Source of the DNA: Symbiodinium natans
Lineage: Eukaryota > Sar > Dinophyceae > Suessiales > Symbiodiniaceae
Length of the DNA: 64,000 nucleotides
Assembly (NCBI GenBank): GCA_905221605.1
Contig: CAJNDS010002766.1
Span: forward strand, 1-64,000
Reading direction: 5' to 3'
The notes below the pieces were generated by a model, which saw nothing but the letters and a program-made list of their open reading frames with translations, was not told the DNA's origin and ran no database searches. Of this stretch, positions 40,023 to 53,000 are shown piece after piece; position 1 is the stretch's first letter, and every line of letters starts with the position of its first letter. Both the position numbers and the translations under genes were made by a program.

Positions 40023-43000
40023 CTACGAACGGTTGCTGGGCTCCCGGCGTGCTCGGCCCTCTTCGTCGCCCTCGGTCACGCCGTCAGCAGTGGCAGCGCC
40101 TGCGTCCACATCGGCCTTCGCCGCGCCTGAGGATTCAGGGGTTTGGGGTTTAGGGTTTGAGGTTTAGGGTTTGGGGTTTGGGTTTGGGGTTTAGGGTTTA
40201 AGGCTTAGGGTTTGGGGTTTAGGGTTTGGGGTTTAGGCTTTAGGGTTTAAGGTTTGGGGTTTAGGGTTTGGGGTTTACGGTTTGGGGTTTAGGGTTTCGG
40301 TTTAGGGGATTCGGCGGCGTTGGGGGGGGGGGGGTAGGGCTTCTAGGTTGAGGGCCTATAAGGTTTAGGGTTTAGGGCTTATAAGCTTTATGGTTTATAT
40401 AGGGTTCAGGGTTTAGGGTGGTGAGGGTTTACAGTCTAAGGGTTAGGGCAGCTGCCCTCCGAAAAGCGAGCCGATTCAGACAAGCCTACGCGACGAAAAA
40501 AGGACCCTCCTGCACGGAGTTCGGGAGATCCATGGTTTAGGGTTTAGGGTTTAGGGCTTAGGGCTTAGGGTTGAGGGTTTAGGGGTTGTACCTTGGACCC
40601 TTAAGGTTGTACCCTTGGGATTTGGGGATCATGTTTAAAGGTCCTTGAGGTAGTATAAGGGCCATATTCGGAGTGTATTGAGGGGAAGAGGGCAGTCTAC
40701 TCATAAGGCAAAACAGGAAACCCAAAATCGTGACGACCAAAGTATTGGCTAGGTGGATACCAAGGGCTAAGTGGATATTCCCCCACAAATCCGGTATCTT
40801 TACTATGCCCCAAGAGCATAATATCAGCCTGACAAAAGGAGCCCAGGAACTCTCCAAAAAGGGTAACCCTGTTCGGGCAGCCCCAACGCAAGTGCAACCA
40901 GCCCTGACCCTCCAAGTAGACCCGAAATCCTAAACCCTAAGCCCCAAAACCCTTGACCTTAAGCCCCAAACTCTATAACTCCGAAGCTGGGAACCCGAAT
41001 CCCTACAAACCCTCATCCAAAAAACGCTGTAATTCACAAGACAGGTATGCCCTACATCAACCATAAACCCTCAAACCCTAGGCCCTAAGCCCAAAAAACC
41101 CTGAACGCTATAAACCTCAATCTACTAATCCCGAAACCCCAGACCCTAAAACCTAAACCCTGAGCGCTATAAACCCCAAGCCCGATAATCCCCAAACCTA
41201 CAAGTAGACCCTAAACCCTAAACCCTAAACCCCTAAACCCTAAACCCCAAACTAAAAAAACTACAAACTCCAAGCCCTCAAAGCGCTCAAACCTCGGGCG
41301 TTTGATGAGCCAAGACTCCCTCAGACAAGACGGGCTCCTGGCAGGGTGAGTGGGGTCTAGGGTTAGGGCTTAGGGCTTAGGGCTTAGGGCTTAGGCCTTA
41401 GGCCTTAGGGCTTAGGGCTTAGGGCTTAGGGCTTAGGGCTTAGGGTTCAGGGTTCAGGGTTTAGGGTTTAGGGTTTAGGGTTTAGGGCTTAGGGCCATTC
41501 AGCAGCTGAACTCCGCTAGATTTCTTGGCCCTTCCTTCGCCAGGATTACAGGGCCGCTTCTCTGCATAGACATGAGCCTACCCGGAGGTCCCAATATCCC
41601 AAACCCTAAACCCTAAACCCTAAACCCCAAACCCTAAACCCTAAAGTAGGGAAGATTCTTAAGTCACAATTGGGATCCCATCGGATGTAAGGCGTCTGCA
41701 GTCGTTTGCACGGGTGCCCCTAAACCCTCCCTAAACCATTGAAGGAATCTTCGTTACTAACGCATATCGGAGTCTTTGGGCATAGCGGCTGGCAAAGAAT
41801 GTACGCAGATGGCCCCCCCAAGCCTCCAATCCCTAAAGCCCGAAGCCCTTCAAGCCTCAACCCTAGGGTTTGGGGTTTAGGGTTTAGGGTTTAGGGTTTA
41901 GGGTTTCACCCTCAACTCCAAGCCCCCTCTACCCCTCCCCCCGAACCCTAAAGCCAGGCTCGTAAGCTTTGGGCGCGGCCACCTCCTCGGGTGTGCCAGA
42001 CGCAGGCTCCTCCTGTCGTGGTTTAGGCTTTAGGGTTTAGGGTTTCGGGTTTAGGGGCTTAGGGCTTAGGGCCTTTAGGGTTTAGGGTTTAGGGTTTAGG
42101 ACATGAGTGCGCAAGGGAGAATGGAGGGCGGGAGGCCTGTTGAACCTCTCAAGGGAAAACCTTAAACCCTAAACCCTAAACCTTAAACCCTAAACCCTGA
42201 ACCCTTAAACCCAACGTCAACCCTAAACCCTAAACCCTAAACCCTAAACCCTAAACCCTAAACCCTAAACCCTAAACCCTAAACCCTAAACCCTAAACCC
42301 TAAACCCTAAACCCTAAACCCTAAACCCTAAACCCTAAACCCTAAACCCTAAACCCTAGAACCTAAACCCTAAACCCTAAACCCTAAACCCTAAACCCTA
42401 AACCCTAAACCCTAAACCCTAAACCCTAAACCCTAAACCCTAAACCCTAAACCCTATCCCTTCCTCTGCTGGCGGCGCTTCGGCGACACCGGAGTCCGCC
42501 GGATCAGCAGCCCCTGGGCTCAAAGCGAATCATTCTTTAACCCTGTATACCCTCTAAAGCCCTTGCGGGTTTAGGGTTTAGGGTTTAGGGTTTAGGGTTT
42601 AGGGTTTAGGGTTTAGGGTTTAGGTTTTTGGGTGTAGGGTTTAGGGTTTACGGTTTAGGGTTTAGAGTTTAGGGTTGCCCATACTTCAGAACCCTGTACA
42701 AGGTAAGCGGCCTTATTTAGGCACCATGATCAAAACTCTTCGAATCACGCATTCCTCGGCTGAGCCTATGCTTCTCGCTTCCCGAGCTCCACACGCTCCG
42801 GCGGCGTCACAGGCGCAGGCGCCGTGCTCTTGTATGCTGCCTCAGCAGCAGCATGTGAACCATGACCCTTATGACTCTCCCGAAACCCTAAGAACCCTAA
42901 GAACCCTAGTACCCTGAAACCCTGAAACCCGGACACCCTGAAACCCCGAAACCCTGAAACCATGAAACCCTGAAACCCTGAAACCCTGAAACCCTGAAAC

Positions 43001-44005
43001 CCTGAAACCCTAAAACCCTAAAACCCTAAAACCCTAAAACCCTAAAACCCTAAAGCCCTAAAACCATCAAACCCTAAACCCTGAAAAGAATCTTCCCATG
43101 GTCTCAACTGGCAAGGCCAGGTGGCGCTAAAGATCTCCGCCGACGGCTTAGCCGGCGGGACGGATTGGCCTTCGCTCTGTCAAATCGAAGGTGCAGAGGG
43201 GGCCTACCGTTATGGTGTTTAGAAGCTCAACCCTGAATCCTAAACACTAGACCCTGCGCCCTAAACCCTAAACTAACCCTAAACCGTCAACCCTACACCC
43301 AAACCTTAAGCATCTGCAGGCTGCCAGGTGCCGTCTTTTCTCGGCGGTAACCCCCCGAGCTGCACCCTAAACCCTACACCCTAAACTCTAAACCCTAAAC
43401 TCTAAACCCTAAACTCTAAACCCTAAACCCTAAACCCTACGATGTTTGTGGCCAGGCCGCTGGGGTCTTTGAAGGGGACGATTTCCAGAAGGGCCCTGGC
43501 TGCCGCGATGGCTGCTGCCTCGGCCGCCGAAGTGCCGGTTAGGGTTTCGGGGATTAGGGTTTAGGGTTCATGTCAGGGTTTAGGTTTTAGGGTTTGGAGG
43601 ATGAGAGTTTAGGGTTTAGGGGATTAGGGTTTGGGGTTTAGGATTTCGGGTTTAGGGGGTCTAGGGTGCAATCCCGCCACGGCGTTCCATCCCATGCACC
43701 GACCCCAACCCTAGATCCGGCCTCCTTGCGGGGGAAGCTCCAGGCTGAAGCTTTCACGAAGTTCGTCACACGTGGAAAAAGAGATACAATGAGAAAAAAC
43801 GAAACTACCTCCCAAACCCCCAAACCCCGCAAAAAAACAAAAAACTCCAAAACCCCTAAAAGGCCCCCCCCAAAAAAACCCTAAACCCTAAACCCTAAAC
43901 CCTAAACCCTAAACCCTAAACCCTCCAAAACAAAGTGCTTGAGAGCCGGGTCGCATCTAAGGCTGCGCTTCGGTCCCCTCGGGAGGCCTCTTCTCGCATT
44001 CCGAC
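40023..44005 (-). CDS. C-terminal exons of the split gene
   Basis: 44005-43939 VGMREEASRGDRSAALDATR. 43518-43441 AARALLEIVPFKDPSGLATN. 42513-42470 reads either GLLIRRTPVSPKRRQQRK or ADPADSGVAEAPPAEE depending on phase. 42012-41968 EEPASGTPEEVAAPK. 40126-40023 AKADVDAGAATADGVTEGDE then EGRARREPSNRS and TAG, a disordered acidic/basic tail typical of a C-terminus. Stretches at 44289-44396 (plus) and 43666-43800 (plus) are open but not placed. Confidence 0.5.
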
Positions 44006-47000
44006 CTCGCTTTGGGGGCGTTTAGGGTTTAGGGTTTAGGGTTTCGGGTTTAGGGGTTTAGGGGTTTAGGGGTTTAGGGGTTTAGGGGTTTAGGGGTTTA
44101 GGGGTTTAGGGGGTTTAGGGGGTTTAGGGGGTTTAGGGGGTTTTAGGGGTTTTAGGGGTTTTAGGGGTTTTAGGGGGTTAGGGGGGTTTAGGGGTTTAGG
44201 GGGTTAGGGGTTGAGGGGTTTAGGGGTTTAGGGGTTGAGGGGTTTCGGGGTTGAGGGGTTTAGGGGTTTGGGGTTTAGCGTTTAAGGGTTGAGGGGTTTA
44301 GGGTGTAGGCTTAGTCAGATGGGTTCTGGGGATTCTAATCGGGCTTCTGGGGATACGAAGCAGACTTACCAAGTCAAGAGAGTTTTCAAGGTACGGTGTC
44401 GGGTTGCGGGTGCAGGGTGTAGGGTTCAGGGAATCTACCTTAGTAATACTTCAGGGCCCTTTAGAGTTCAGGGTTTAGGGTTTAGGGTTTAGGGTTCGGG
44501 GTTTAGGGTTTAGGGTTTAGGGTTTAGTTTTGGGTTTAGGGCTTAGGGTCGCGGATCAGACCATGGACCCTGGTAACCTTAAAGACCCATGGAACTTCAC
44601 AGCCTCGACCCTAATGCTAAATACCCTACACTGACACAAAGTTTAGGGTTTAGGGGCCTAAACCCTCCCTGGAGGACCTTAAACCCTAAACCCTAAAAAC
44701 CCACACCCTAAATAAACCCTATAAGCCCTAAGCCCTAAACCCTAAAACCCTAAACCCTAAACCCTCTAACCCTCTAACCCTCTAAACCCTAAACCCTAAA
44801 CCCTAAACCCTAAACCCTAAACCCTAAACCCTAAACCCTAAACCCTAAACCCTAAACCCTAAACCCTAAACCCTAAACCCTAAACCCGAGCCACCTCCAG
44901 GTTCTTGGACTGCGCCTGCTGCGTGGCCAGCAGCCTCGGAGGGGAGGAGGACGTGGGGTTTAGGGTTTAGGGTTTAGAGTTTAGGGTTTAGGGTTTAGGG
45001 TTTAGGGTTTAGGGTTTAGGAGGGTTTAGGGTTTAGGGTTTCAAGGGTTTAGGGTTTTGAGTTTTGGGAACCTGGGCTTGGAGACGCCTCGCCCAAAAAC
45101 CCTGATACCCTGAACCCCTGCATGCCTAAACCCTCCGCGTTCAGCCCTGAACCCTAGACGCGAAAACGCTCAACCCCTAAACCCCGAAACCCTACCCCCT
45201 AAACCAAAAACGTTAAACCCTTAACCCGAAATCCTAAACCCTAACCCCTAAACCCAAAACTAACCCCTACACACAGAACTCTGGCAATGTGCCATCCAGG
45301 GAGTGCAGCCAAGAGTCGCTTCCGCATCCGTCAAAGCCTCGAGGGAGTTCAGGGTTCAAGCGACGAAAGGAGGAACCCTTAAAGGGGACCTCTCCGGGGT
45401 AATAGAGGGGCTACTTAGGCTGGTATGTAGGGATATCATTAGGTGCATATAGGATTTATTTTAGGGAAGAAGATTAAGGGTGTCTTCTAGGGGTCCCTCC
45501 TTATATCCCTTACAGGCTCTAGTCGTAGTGTTGCCTTTTCGGGTTTGGGGGATGTTTGCAAGGTTTGCCCTGCTTGCCTCCAGGGGCGAGCTAGATCCCC
45601 TCACCCCAACAGCTTCAACCTCAAGCTCCTAAACCCCCTGCGCCTGAGAAACCCTAAACCCTACACCCTACATCCCCAAACGCTACATCCCTACATCCCT
45701 AAACTCTAGACCCTGAGTCTCTAAACCCTACACCCCTACATCCCTAAACCCTAAGCCCTGAATCCTTAAACTCTACACCCCTGCGTCCCTAAACCCCTAC
45801 ATCCCGAAACCCTAAACCCTAAACCCTAAACCAGAGTCCCTTAACCCTACGTTCCCAAACCCTAAACACTCTCTCTTGCCGACCCATTGAGGCCCCTGCC
45901 CCCGCAGCTTTCTGAGTGCGGTCCTGGTCCAGGGCTTGAAGCTGGTCTAGGGTTTAGGGTTTAGGGTTTAGGGTTTAGGGTTTAGGGTTTAGGGTTTAGG
46001 GTTTAGGGTTTAGGGTTTACTTTTTGGGCGACCCTCTGAACCCTAAACCCTGAATCCCAAACCCTTATAAGCCCTGAATCCTGAACCCAGCAGACTTGGC
46101 CGTGCCTCAGCGGCCTCCATCTCCTGCTTGGTCGACTGCTCGATTTGCTCCGCCTTTCGTCGGACACGTGCGGTTTAGGGTTTAGGGGCTTAGGGGCTTA
46201 GGGGCTTAGGGTTTAGGGTTTAGGGTTTAGGGTTTAGGGTTTAGGGTTTAGGGTTTAGGGTTTAGGGTCTGGGGTTTAGGGTTTAGGGTTAAACACCACG
46301 CGTTGGCCGAATAGCTCTGTTTACTTGATGCAAGTCTTGTCTGCAGCGGGGAACATTCCTGCAACCTGCGAAGTCTCCTGCTGAGTCCAGCGGCTAAACC
46401 TCTTTATATGTAACAAACATGTATATATATATATATATATATATATTATGTATATATATATAGATACACATGTGTATATGTTTCAATGTCATGTCAATGT
46501 GTACAATGAAGATGTGTACATTACATACACTCACACACACGTACATTACATACACACACACATCTATACATACATATATATATATATGTGCTTGAATTAT
46601 ATCTGTGGCTCGCAGCATGCTTACCACAGCTACTGCGGCGCGGTGAACATGGCACGTTCCCGCCAGGCCTCTGCTGCAAAGGCTTCCATGGTTTGCCTGC
46701 GCAGCACTAAGGCCACTATAGGGTTTAGGGTTTAGGGCTAAGGTTTAGGGTTTAGGGTTTAGGGTTTAGGGTTTAGGGTTTAGGGTTTAGGGTGTATGGG
46801 GTGTAGGGTGTAGGGTTTAGGGTTCGGGTTTAGGGTTTAGGAAAGCTGCGGGCTGATGGAAGCACTCAAGAGGCACTGAAGCCAAGGTGCTGCTTCGCAG
46901 TCAGATTCCTTGGTGCTGACAGGTGCTCGGGTGACAGATCTTGAAGGGCAGGCAAGGTCTTAGATGTACAGTCCTTAATGGGGATTATAATAAGGGGTAC

Positions 47001-50000
47001 TATAATCCCTATTAAGGACTACTAGTACAAGGGGAAACATCCAAACCCAAACCCAAGACCGACCTTGGATTGGAATTGCAGACGAGCTTCTCTTCCTTTC
47101 CTGTCTTCTGTTCGAGATCTTTTCGGGCCTCCGGCAGGAAATGCAACCCACCTACTAACCTAAGGGCCGCCAAAGCCTTCACCAACAAACCACCCTCAAT
47201 CCCGACATTCCGCAAGCCCCTAAACCCTAAACCCTAAACCCTAAACCCTAAACCCTAAACTCTACCCCCCTAAACCCTATACCCTCAACCCTAAACCCAA
47301 GAGCCTGTAGGAGCTCCTCCTTGGCAGACTCGACCTCGCCCTCCGCACGTCGGAGGAGGTCCTCCCATCAAGGGTCACTCTGTAGCGGCCCGAGTCTTGC
47401 TTTGCTGCGGGAGCTGCCAGGGTTTAGGGTTTAGGGTTTAGGGTTTAGGGTTTAGGGTTTAGGGTTTAGGGTTTAGGGTTTAGGGTTTAGGGTTTAGGGT
47501 TTAGGGTTTAGGGTTTCGGCAGCCGTCATTTTTGTTTTTTTTTTGCTTTTGGGGTTTAGGGTTTAGGGTTTAACTAGGCTTTAGGGTTCAGGGTTGAGGG
47601 TTTAGGGTTCAGGGTTGAGGGTTGGGATGTTCCCCTTATACTAACAGTCCGGGATTATAAAAGGGGGTACTCTAATCCCTTCTAAGGACTGTTAGTATAA
47701 GGGGTGAACATCCTAAGTTGAGGGCCTTTTCAAGCCGGAAAGAAACTCCTGGAGCCTCCGAACACAAGACAACCCCAAACCCCCAACAACGAAATGGTAC
47801 AAAAACACTATATACCATACCATATATATATATATATGTATATGAAAGAACAAAGCCGCAACAAATTGAAGCCCATGTTTCGAACCCTGTGGCAAGCCCC
47901 GAATCCTGCAAGCCCACCCCTGAAACCCCAAACCCAACACCCCAACAAAAACCGAATCCCAGATGTAGGTTTCGGGTTTAGGGTTTAGGGTTCAGGGTTC
48001 TGATCACCCCTAAAGCCCTAAAGCCGGCACCCCTACAGCCCTAAAGCCCCAAAACCTGAATCCTAAACCCTAAACCCTAAACCCCAAACCCTAAACCCTG
48101 AATCCTAAACCCCTAAACCCTGGGCACTGAGCAAAGCATCCTGCGAAGCCTGGAGCTCGGCCTTTCGAAGATCTGCTGGGCTAGGGAGCCCTAAACCCTA
48201 AACCCTAAACCCTAGACCCTCAACCCTAAACCCTGAACCCTGAACCCTACATCCTGAACCCTGAACCCTAAACCCCATAAGCCCTAAACACTAAACCTTG
48301 AACCCTAAACCCTAAACCCTGAACCCTAAAAACCTTAAAAACCCTAAATCCTGAACCCTAAACCCTAAATCCTATAAACCCTAAACACTAAACCTTGAAC
48401 CCTAAACCCTAAACCCTAAAAACCCCAAAATTGCCTAAACCCTAAACCCTAAAAACCCTAAAAACCCTAAAAACCCTAAAAACCCTAAAAACCCTAAAAA
48501 CCCTAAAAACCCTAAAAACCCTAAAAACCCTAAAAACCCTAAAAACCCCAAAAACCCTGAAAACCCTGAAAACCCTACATCCTGAACCCGAAACCCTAAG
48601 CCGACCTCGGCCTCCTGCCGCTGGCGCTCCGCGTCAAGCAGGGCCGCCTCCACGTGTGGCTTGATTTAGGGTTTAGGGTTTAGGGTTTAGGGTTTAGGGT
48701 TTAGGGTTTAGGGTTTAGGGTTTAGGGTTTAGGGTTTAGGGTTTAGGGTTTAGGGGCTTATAGGGCTTGTAGGGCTTGGTTTCGGGTTTCGGGTTTCGGG
48801 TTTCGGGTTTCGGGTTTCGGGTTTCGGGCTTAGGGTTTAGGGTTTAGGCTTCACATAGGGTTCATAATAGGGTTTAGGGCTCAGGGTTTAGGGGCGAAGA
48901 ATGAGGCCTTCCAGGCCCTAAGCTTCTTAAGAGCTCGTTCTACACAGAACCCACAACTCTTAAATGCCCTAAAGTTCCCTACAAGTAACTCGGTTCTACA
49001 CAAGATTCCGAGATTGGCCCCGTTTTGGCCAAGGGCTGCACCTGCTTGGCCTCTTGCTCTGCATCCAAACGCTCCTTCTCCTGTCGATTTTGAGGTTTGG
49101 GGTTTCGGGCTTCGCGGTTCAGGAGTTAGGGGCTTCAGGGCTTTAGGGCACATGTGGGCCTTTCCCAGAATAGGGGTACACCCCTTACAAGCCCCGGCAA
49201 GCACGCACAGTGCCTTATGCCCCTAAACCCCAAACCCTGAACCCTGAACCATAAACCCTAAGACCTCCTCCACATGCCACAATGGACAATAGCCAGGCTG
49301 AAGAGTCAAGCTTTGGCTTCATAAACCGTCAGAAGCCCTAAACCCTTTTTCTTAGACCCGCTAAACCCCCCCCAGCCCCTAAACTCCCTGAAGTCCCTAA
49401 TTCCCCCCCCTCCCCCCCCACAAAACGCCCGAAGCCCCCGCAAGCCCCCCTAAACCCTTAACCCTAAACCCTGATACCTAAACCCGAAACCCTAAATCCT
49501 AAGCCCTAAACTTACCCTAAATCCTAAACCCTGAACCCTGAACCCTAAACCCTAAACCCTAAACCCTAAACCGAGATGCAGAGAGAAGCTCCGGGAGAGC
49601 CCCTGTCCTGCAGCTTCTCATCCTTCACAGCCCTCACTCGGTTGAGAAGCTCCTGCAATTTTAGGGTTTAGGGTTTAGGGTTTAGGGTTTAGGGTTTAGG
49701 GTTTAGGGGTGAAGGCTTCGAACCTGAGCACAGGCACGCGAAACTCTCTAGAAGAAGCAGGGCATCCGGTGGATGTCCATGAGAGAGATGAATCTTGCCG
49801 GATGCCAGAAGTGCTCGAGCACTTGCATGGCTGCGAGTTGAGTATGCGGGATGGCGTGCACGGACTCCAAACCGTGTAGCAGAACCCTAAACCCCTAAGC
49901 CTAAGCCCTAAACCCTATAGCCCTAAACCCTAAACCCTAAACCCTAAACCCTAGACCCTAGACCCTAAACCCTAAACCCTAAAGGGCTTAAGCCCTATAG

Positions 50001-53000
50001 CCCTAAACCCTGAGGGATGCCATGCCATTCTAAAACCCTGCGCGGTGGCCAGACCCGACAGCTTTCGGCACCGCGATCTGGGTAGTTCTCTCAATTACGG
50101 TTTAGGGTTTAGGGATCAGGGTTTAGGGTTTAGGGCCGGTTTAGGGTTTAGGGTTTAGGGTTTAGGGTTTAGGGTTTAGGGTTTAGGGTTACCCAAGGGG
50201 GATTCTGCGCGCCTTGGCACTGAGCAGAGCATCCTGCGAAGCCTGGAGCTCGGCCTTTCGAAGATCTGCTGGGCTAGGGAGCCCTAAACCCTAAACCCTA
50301 AACCCGAAACCCTAAACCCTAAACAACCCTAACCCCTAAACCCTAAACTCCGACTCAGGCTGAGAAGGGCTGGTGTTGTCCATAAACCAAGGGCGCAGGT
50401 CAGAACTGGAGGGCTGTATGTCCGGGGGATCCAGAGAACCGGAAGTGCTGAGCATCCGCCTTCTTGTTTTTGAATGTTATATGTATATATATATATATAT
50501 AAACTTCTTTATTTACCTCATGATGGCATTTTTTATACTACATTCCTGTATTATTGATGACATGGTTTTACGGTTGTATACAGTTGTGAGTTGTGACAGA
50601 TCCATGTGCTGAACCCTACTTTGGAGTAGACCCTGGAAACAAGTACATACCTTCTAGGTATGAGTAGCTACAATAGGAACCGAGAACAAAAAGTATTAAA
50701 GTATAGTACTCCAAAGCCTAGTGAAAGCCACCGCTCAGATCTCAACCTGCCCCTTCCAACCAGTTCCGCCTCGCGCTTTGCCACAGCGTCCTGGAAAGAT
50801 TCTTCACTTCCCAATTCGGGTTTTGGAGTTTAGGCTTCTGCAAGGGTTCAAAACCCTAGACCCTAATTAAACCCTAAACCCTAAACCCTAAACCCTAAAC
50901 CGGGCTAAGAGCCACAGTTGCATAGCATGGCACGAGTGCAGCACTTCCCTGTTGGCGGAATGCTCGGACTCTCCGGCTCCTGGGCGTTTTGCTCCGCCTG
51001 AGCAGTGTGCACACTGTGTCACCCAGCCCACCTAAAACTAAGTCCAAGCCAACTGCCTCAGTAAGGTTGGTTGAAAAGGGGGAAGGGCGCAAGCTTTGCT
51101 GACGAGTTCGGGGGCTCTTTCAGCACGCGTCTTGCGAAGGTTTCCGTGCCCTCCTGGTATGAACAGACATGTCAAATTTGACCAACTCACTGCAAGAACT
51201 CGCAGCACACTCAGATAACCAAGTCTCGCCTAGGCAAGCCGAATTGATGCCTAACTACAACCCAGAAGCTCCAGAAGGTTAGGGTTTAGGCATAGGGTCT
51301 AGGGTTTTGGAGTTTAGGGGCTTCGACGGCCAGAACTCCATAATTGGGGAGAGGGGGTTTCAAGTCATATCACGATCCCAGCTACTTCAAGCTTCAGGCA
51401 CCCTAAACCCCCGAAACCCCCGAAACCCCCGAAACCCCCTAAACCCCCAAACCCCCAAACCCCTAAATCCTAATTAAACCCCTAAACCCCTAAACCCCTA
51501 AACCCCTAACCCCTAAACCCCTAAACCCCCTAAACCCCCTAAACACCCTGAACCCCCGAAACCCCCTAAACACCCTAAACCCCCTTAAACCGCCTAAACC
51601 CCCAAACCCCCAAACCCCCAAACCCCTAAACCCCTAAACCCTAAACCCTAAACCCATAAAAACCCTAAAACCCCTAAACCCCTAAACACCTAAACCCCCT
51701 AATACCCCCTAAACCATAAAACCCCTAAACCCCCTACCAACCTACTAAACCCCTAAACCCCTAAACCCCTAAACCCCTAAACCCCTAAACCCCTAAACCC
51801 CTAAACCCCTAAACCCCTAATCCCCTAAACCCTAAACCCTAAACCCCTAAACCCTAAACCCTAAACCCTTTGCCCTAAACCCGCCTGCTGCGCGTCGGCA
51901 ATGGCCGTTTCCGTGGAGGCCACGGCGCTCGCGAAGTCAAAGGAGGCGACGTAGGCCTCGTCTTTGATCCAAGCAGAGCCCCATGTTTGCTCAGGTTTCC
52001 CTAAGCCCTATATAAACCCTAAACTCAGTTTCCCTAAGCCCTAAACCCTAAACTCAGTTTCCCTAAACCCTAAACCCTAAACCCTAAACTCTAGTGCCCG
52101 GGTTTCGGGCTCCTGGCGAAGAGGCTAAGAGGTATGGGGCTCAGCGCTCGGTGTCTATAGCATTTTTTGTATAAAGCTTGGGGCTTAGAAGTTTAGGCTC
52201 AGGGCTTGGGGTTTAGGGTTTAGTGTTTAGGGTCTATGGTTTGGGGCTTGGGGTTTGGGACTTTGGCAGCCCTTGCACTCCCCGCCTGGCGCTCCTTCTC
52301 CCGGAAGTCTGCTGCCTGGCGGCCGGCCTCATGGGCCACAGCCTGAATCTCAGGGTTTCATGGGTCCTTACTGTGGTCCCTAACCTCCTTTAAAGGGTTT
52401 CGAAGTATACCCGAAACCCTAAACCTTCAACCCTAAACCCTAGACCCTAGACCCTAAACCCTAGACCCAAAACCCTAAACCCTAAACCCTAAAACCTAAA
52501 CCCTAAACCCCATCCAGCCTCGGCCTCCGCGAGGCGCTGGCGCGCCGCCTCCTCCGCGGCGGCCGCGGTGGTGGCCTCCTGGCAGAGAGGAGGGTTTAGG
52601 GTTTAGGGTTTAGGGTTTAGGGTTTAGGGTTTAGGGTTTAGGGTTTAGGGTTTAGGGTTTAGGGTTTAGGGTTTAGGGTTTAGGGTTTAGGGTTTAGGGT
52701 TTAGGGGTTAGGGTTTGGGTTTAGGGGTTTGGGGTTAGGGGTTAGGTTTAGGGTTTAGGGTTAGGGTTTAGGGTTTAGGGTTTAGGGTTTAGGGTTTAGG
52801 GTTTAGGGTTTAGGGTTTAGGGTTTAGGGTTTAGGGTTTAGGGTTTAGGGTTTAGGGTTTAGGGTTCAATCTCAGAGCACTACCTACAGGTTCGAGGGTA
52901 CTTATAAGTAGGGATATAAGTACCCTAAATACTGTTCTAACCACAGCTACCCTGTTATAACCCTACTTATAAGTACTCATGAACCTTGAAGTAGGAGGAA

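Noticed and set aside
42218-42455. CRISPR-like array
   Set aside because: Direct heptamer tandem repeat with no spacers.
48435-48653. 72-codon protein with FLGFLG repeats
   Set aside because: It is the real exon EAALLDAERQRQEAE read through its GT donor into a CCCTAAAAA array.
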